Below, in pieces: positions 5,337 through 8,008 of a stretch of DNA of 8,008 bases (positions are counted from its first letter, which is position 1; every line of letters starts with the position of its first letter). Source of the stretch: a bacterium. Its GTDB lineage: Bacteria > Oederibacteriota > PGYV01 > DSBP01. The position numbers and the translations under genes are program-made. The notes under the pieces were generated by a model. It saw nothing but the letters and a program-made list of their open reading frames with translations. It had not been told where the DNA came from and searched no databases. The stretch covers positions 1 to 8,008 of the forward strand of contig DSBP01000210.1 in the NCBI GenBank assembly GCA_011049465.1, given 5' to 3'.

Positions 5337-7118
5337 ATGGCAGATACTCTGGCGGTAAAAGGAGAGGCAATCAACAAGGTGTTTGAGGGTGTTGAACAAT
5401 CCATACAGGACGCTATGCTGACATCCATTGAGTTTTACGGAAAGGAAAAGTCAGACAGCGGGAACAAGATAGAGGATGTTGTAAAGGTAAATAAATTACG
5501 CACATCATACAACGCGCTCGTTACTTTTCTTATTACAGAGAGGCTGAATAAATTAAACAAGAACCAGAAGCTTTTTTTAACCACAGGCGCGCTTGCGGAT
5601 TATGTGGAAATAGACGGAAAACGCATAGAGCTTCTTGATTCCGCGCTTTACAGCGGGCTTCTGGAAAATTTCGACAAAAAGGAGCAAACCGTTTTTTCCG
5701 AAGCTGTCTTCTCAACCCTTGACAAGATGAAGGCTCTTGCGGAGGGAAGGCTTGAGCTGATTGATACTTCGGGAAAAAAGAAACGGTCAAAGACAGACGG
5801 AGTTGACCCCAAAAAGAAAAAGGCGGAGCTTGAGTGGAAAAGAAATGACGCTGTTAAGGCCGGAGCGAATTTAACAAGGACGCTGTCTCCTTGTTTTGAA
5901 AAAATAGCGGCTCTGGACCCTGCAAAGCTGAAATCAATCAAGCTGAACTATGACGCGCTTGTAAAGTATTTTAATATTCTGCAGAAAGGCGCAAAACTCA
6001 ATCCCGAAGAGAAAAAACTCAAGGATGCCTTCGGCCCCAAGATAGACCCGATAGCGAAGATGACCCTTGATTTTTTAAAGGTTTACGGCGAGATGTTTCA
6101 GAGGTCAACGGAAGGGATTGTTTCCTTAAAGGAAAAGTTTGATGAGATTAAGGAAAAGGATGAAGAACTTGTTAAGGTGGGGCTTGTCGCGGCTGCCGAG
6201 GAAAATTCAAAAGTGGATTCCTTTAAGTCCGAGCACGTGGATATCATAAAAAGGGACATATCAATCATCAATTCTTTTATTGTAAGCGCGGCTGAAAAAC
6301 ACTCAAACAGGGTGCCCTTTTCCGGCGCCAGGATAATGCTCAACTCGCAGATTCCCGATATATCGAAGGCAATGGAACATTATGTGGCGACGCCGGGAAA
6401 GGTTGTTGAATCGCTGAAAAAAGCACTTTCAATTCATACAAACGCGTTTCCGCTTGATGATGACGGCAATTACATCATACCCCCTATTTTAATAGAACCC
6501 ATAAGGAACTATGTTGATTTTCTTGAGGACAGGTTCATAATGGGAGTATTGAGCGGAGAGCCGGGTAAAAAGGGCGCCAACATATCATTTACGCCCGTTG
6601 ATTTCCAGGTGATGAGGGCAATCGGAATGTATCTCGCCAAGGACCCTATATACGACTACCGCGGCGAGATAAACGAGGGGACATTTATGGGGGATTATAC
6701 AGGGAAGATAGAAAAAAAGGCGCAGGTTAAATGGACCGGCGAGGAAAAAAAGATGAACATGGTCATGTCAGCAGAGCTTGTTGACGCGGCCTCCCGCGAT
6801 GACGCGGTCAACAACTACATGGACTTTGTCTACAATGTAATGAACGGGCTGGGGCCGCCGCCAAAGATGTCAAAAAGAAGGATAAACATACTGCTGCGGT
6901 ACGCGACAATAGTATCGGTGGAAAACAACGTAAAGATACTTCTTCAGTATGTTGCGCAGTCAGAGCCGACAGAGGTGAGGGATACGATACTCAAGTACAC
7001 AAACAGAAGCTATGACACGGCAAAAGAGATGGTAAGGAAGATTGTAAAAGAAGACGCGATGGTGCAGAGGGTATTGGGCTCTAACCCTGACCATATAATA
7101 GCAAGGATATTTGTCTGA
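5337..7118 (+). CDS. Uncharacterised 593-residue, mainly helical cytosolic protein
   Basis: I do not recognise this family. ATG 5337 is preceded by AAGGAG (5323-5328) with 8 bases of spacing, so the start is sound. There is no signal peptide or membrane helix, and the composition (Lys, Glu, Asp, Ala, Leu) indicates a soluble, largely alpha-helical protein with one cysteine (186). Visible parts are a helical N-terminal region (1-140), a very basic, probably flexible linker at 147-163 with two Lys clusters (KKKRSK and KKKKAE), a second helical region (170-370) with coiled-coil-like heptads near 262-282 (LKEKFDEIKEKDEELVK), a turn- and Pro-rich segment (371-470, e.g. DDDGNYIIPP and FTPVDFQVM), and a helical C-terminal region (510-593). 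No nucleotide-binding loop or catalytic signature was seen. It follows the cNMP-binding gene and may share its transcript, so a scaffold or effector role linked to cyclic-nucleotide signalling is possible but is inference. Confidence 0.85.
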   Translation: MADTLAVKGEAINKVFEGVEQSIQDAMLTSIEFYGKEKSDSGNKIEDVVKVNKLRTSYNALVTFLITERLNKLNKNQKLFLTTGALADYVEIDGKRIELLDSALYSGLLENFDKKEQTVFSEAVFSTLDKMKALAEGRLELIDTSGKKKRSKTDGVDPKKKKAELEWKRNDAVKAGANLTRTLSPCFEKIAALDPAKLKSIKLNYDALVKYFNILQKGAKLNPEEKKLKDAFGPKIDPIAKMTLDFLKVYGEMFQRSTEGIVSLKEKFDEIKEKDEELVKVGLVAAAEENSKVDSFKSEHVDIIKRDISIINSFIVSAAEKHSNRVPFSGARIMLNSQIPDISKAMEHYVATPGKVVESLKKALSIHTNAFPLDDDGNYIIPPILIEPIRNYVDFLEDRFIMGVLSGEPGKKGANISFTPVDFQVMRAIGMYLAKDPIYDYRGEINEGTFMGDYTGKIEKKAQVKWTGEEKKMNMVMSAELVDAASRDDAVNNYMDFVYNVMNGLGPPPKMSKRRINILLRYATIVSVENNVKILLQYVAQSEPTEVRDTILKYTNRSYDTAKEMVRKIVKEDAMVQRVLGSNPDHIIARIFV

Positions 7119-7127
7119 TTCACAAAG

Positions 7128-7157
7128 CCGGAAAAGCCGTTTTACATCAATTTCCGG
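7128..7157. other. Weak inverted repeat between convergent genes
   Basis: CCGGAAA (7128-7134) and TTTCCGG (7151-7157) can pair as a 7-bp stem with a 16-base loop spanning the short gap between the stops of the unknown gene and the O-antigen ligase-like gene; the right arm lies in the last codons of the latter. No U-run follows on either strand, so a bidirectional terminator is only a possibility. Confidence 0.25.
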
Positions 7158-8008
7158 TTATATCATAAGTTGTTTCTTTAAACTCAAGAACTTTTGTTAT
7201 GTGGCCTGTGCCGGAGACAGCCGGGTTCAGACGCAGTGCCTGCGCTATGAGGCCGGCACCTTCATTATCCCTTCCCGTATCAATATAAAGCCTGCCGAGA
7301 TTCAGCAGGGCAAGCGCATTATTAGGATGCAGCTCAAGCGATTTTAACAGGTATTTCTCCGCTCTTCCGGATTCCCCGAGCGATTTGTTGATTACACCAA
7401 GGTTGTATAATATATCCGCCGAGTAAGGGTAAATATCCAGCGCGGGCATAAAACCTTTAATGGATTTTTCCGTGTCGTTCTTGTAAAAAAAATGGAGCCC
7501 CGCGCCTGCTGCCGCGGCAAAGTCCTTTTTGTTAATCTCAAGCGCCCTCAAGTAATAGGCTCCTGCCATAGGCGAGTTTATCAGGTTTTCTTTGACCGCC
7601 TGTCCTGAATAGAAATTTGCCGATATTGGCTTAATATTTAAAGCAAGGGCCCCAAGAGAAAGAAGAGCCGCGGCCAAAAAGACAAGTGTTGAAGCGCGGA
7701 GCGGAGTTTCCGACCCCGCGGGTTCAGGCGTGCCCGGCACCGCATATAACAATCCCGCGCAGATAAAAAAGAGCGCGGCAGAGGGCATTGAAAACAGGGG
7801 GAAATTAAAGAATGAGCAGATGAGAATAAAAGCCATTCCCGATATAAGAGCCAGGGAAAATATGTAATCTCCGGAACCAATACGTGCGGAAAACCTGTCA
7901 AAACGCGCGAAGAGCGTTATTACAAAAAAGAGGAAAAGCACAAGGCCGATGAGCCCGTATTCAGCGGAGAGCTGTATATAGTCATTATGCGTATAAGAGG
8001 TTTTAATC
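7147..8008 (-). CDS. O-antigen ligase/polymerase-like (Wzy_C) membrane protein with TPR tail, C-terminal part
   Basis: The frame is open to the window end, so only the C-terminal 286 residues are visible and the true start lies beyond 8008. The GTG at 7941 is internal: upstream the frame reads SYTHNDYIQLSAEYGLIGL, the hallmark HN-x-(Y)-(I/L)-Q-x-x-AE-x-G-x-x-GL motif of the Wzy_C family, which includes O-antigen ligases and polymerases that act on lipid-linked sugar chains in the inner membrane. About four membrane helices follow: one after the motif, then YIFSLALISGMAFILI, ALFFICAGLLYAV and STLVFLAAALLSLGALAL. The last 150 residues contain TPR units, including SADILYNLGVINKSLGESGRAEKYLLKSLELHP and ALALLNLGRLYIDTGRDNEGAGLIAQALRLNP, split here by plain TPR boundaries. 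Wzy_C proteins with a TPR extension are known in many environmental bacteria. It converges with the preceding gene, 28 bases apart. Whether it acts on O-antigen, exopolysaccharide or protein cannot be told. Confidence 0.88.
   Translation of the reverse strand, partial: IKTSYTHNDYIQLSAEYGLIGLVLFLFFVITLFARFDRFSARIGSGDYIFSLALISGMAFILICSFFNFPLFSMPSAALFFICAGLLYAVPGTPEPAGSETPLRASTLVFLAAALLSLGALALNIKPISANFYSGQAVKENLINSPMAGAYYLRALEINKKDFAAAAGAGLHFFYKNDTEKSIKGFMPALDIYPYSADILYNLGVINKSLGESGRAEKYLLKSLELHPNNALALLNLGRLYIDTGRDNEGAGLIAQALRLNPAVSGTGHITKVLEFKETTYDITGN

Noticed and set aside
7111..7347. Small plus-strand open frame after the unknown gene
   Set aside because: It is antisense to the TPR coding region of the O-antigen ligase-like gene and has no family features.

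Overview
This 8 kb window looks like chromosomal DNA of a Gram-negative-type (two-membrane) bacterium. An outer-membrane PorV-like/OmpA protein, an O-antigen ligase-type membrane protein and a periplasmic-facing hydrolase all imply an outer membrane and peptidoglycan. Moderate GC with Lys/Glu-rich coding, strong AAGGAGG ribosome sites and TTG starts, and the PorV-like barrel fused to FlgD-like Ig and OmpA domains suggest an uncultured candidate-phylum or spirochaete/Elusimicrobia-like lineage. That placement is an inference; no marker gene here settles it. There are no RNA genes, CRISPR arrays or insertion sequences, and no gap between genes exceeds 300 bases.

Layout. Positions 1-2570 (+) hold a tight three-gene run: the 3' part of a PAS-type sensor histidine kinase (cut by the window start), a class I SAM-dependent methyltransferase that probably begins at TTG 991, and a membrane-anchored protein with thrombospondin type 3 calcium-binding repeats and a DUF1287-like (NlpC/P60-type) Cys/His hydrolase domain. 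A five-unit heptamer tandem repeat lies just after this run, in the gap before a convergent gene. Positions 2666-4633 (-) encode the 655-residue PorV-like/Ig/OmpA outer-membrane protein. A 137-bp AT-rich divergent region (4634-4770) carries two good sigma70-type promoters back to back and a 12-bp direct repeat overlapping one of them. Positions 4771-5202 (+) encode a small stand-alone cyclic-nucleotide-binding protein, followed by a 593-residue protein of unknown family (5337-7118). Finally 7147-8008 (-) is the C-terminal part of an O-antigen ligase/polymerase-like membrane protein with a TPR tail, running off the window end.

Function together. Most of the window concerns the cell envelope and signalling: a sensor kinase, a probable cell-wall hydrolase, an outer-membrane protein with a peptidoglycan-binding domain, and a surface polysaccharide enzyme. 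The least explained part is the cNMP-binding protein plus the unknown 593-residue protein, whose promoter region is shared with the divergent OmpA-type gene. No complete novel system can be demonstrated from sequence alone, but this locus is the best candidate for follow-up.
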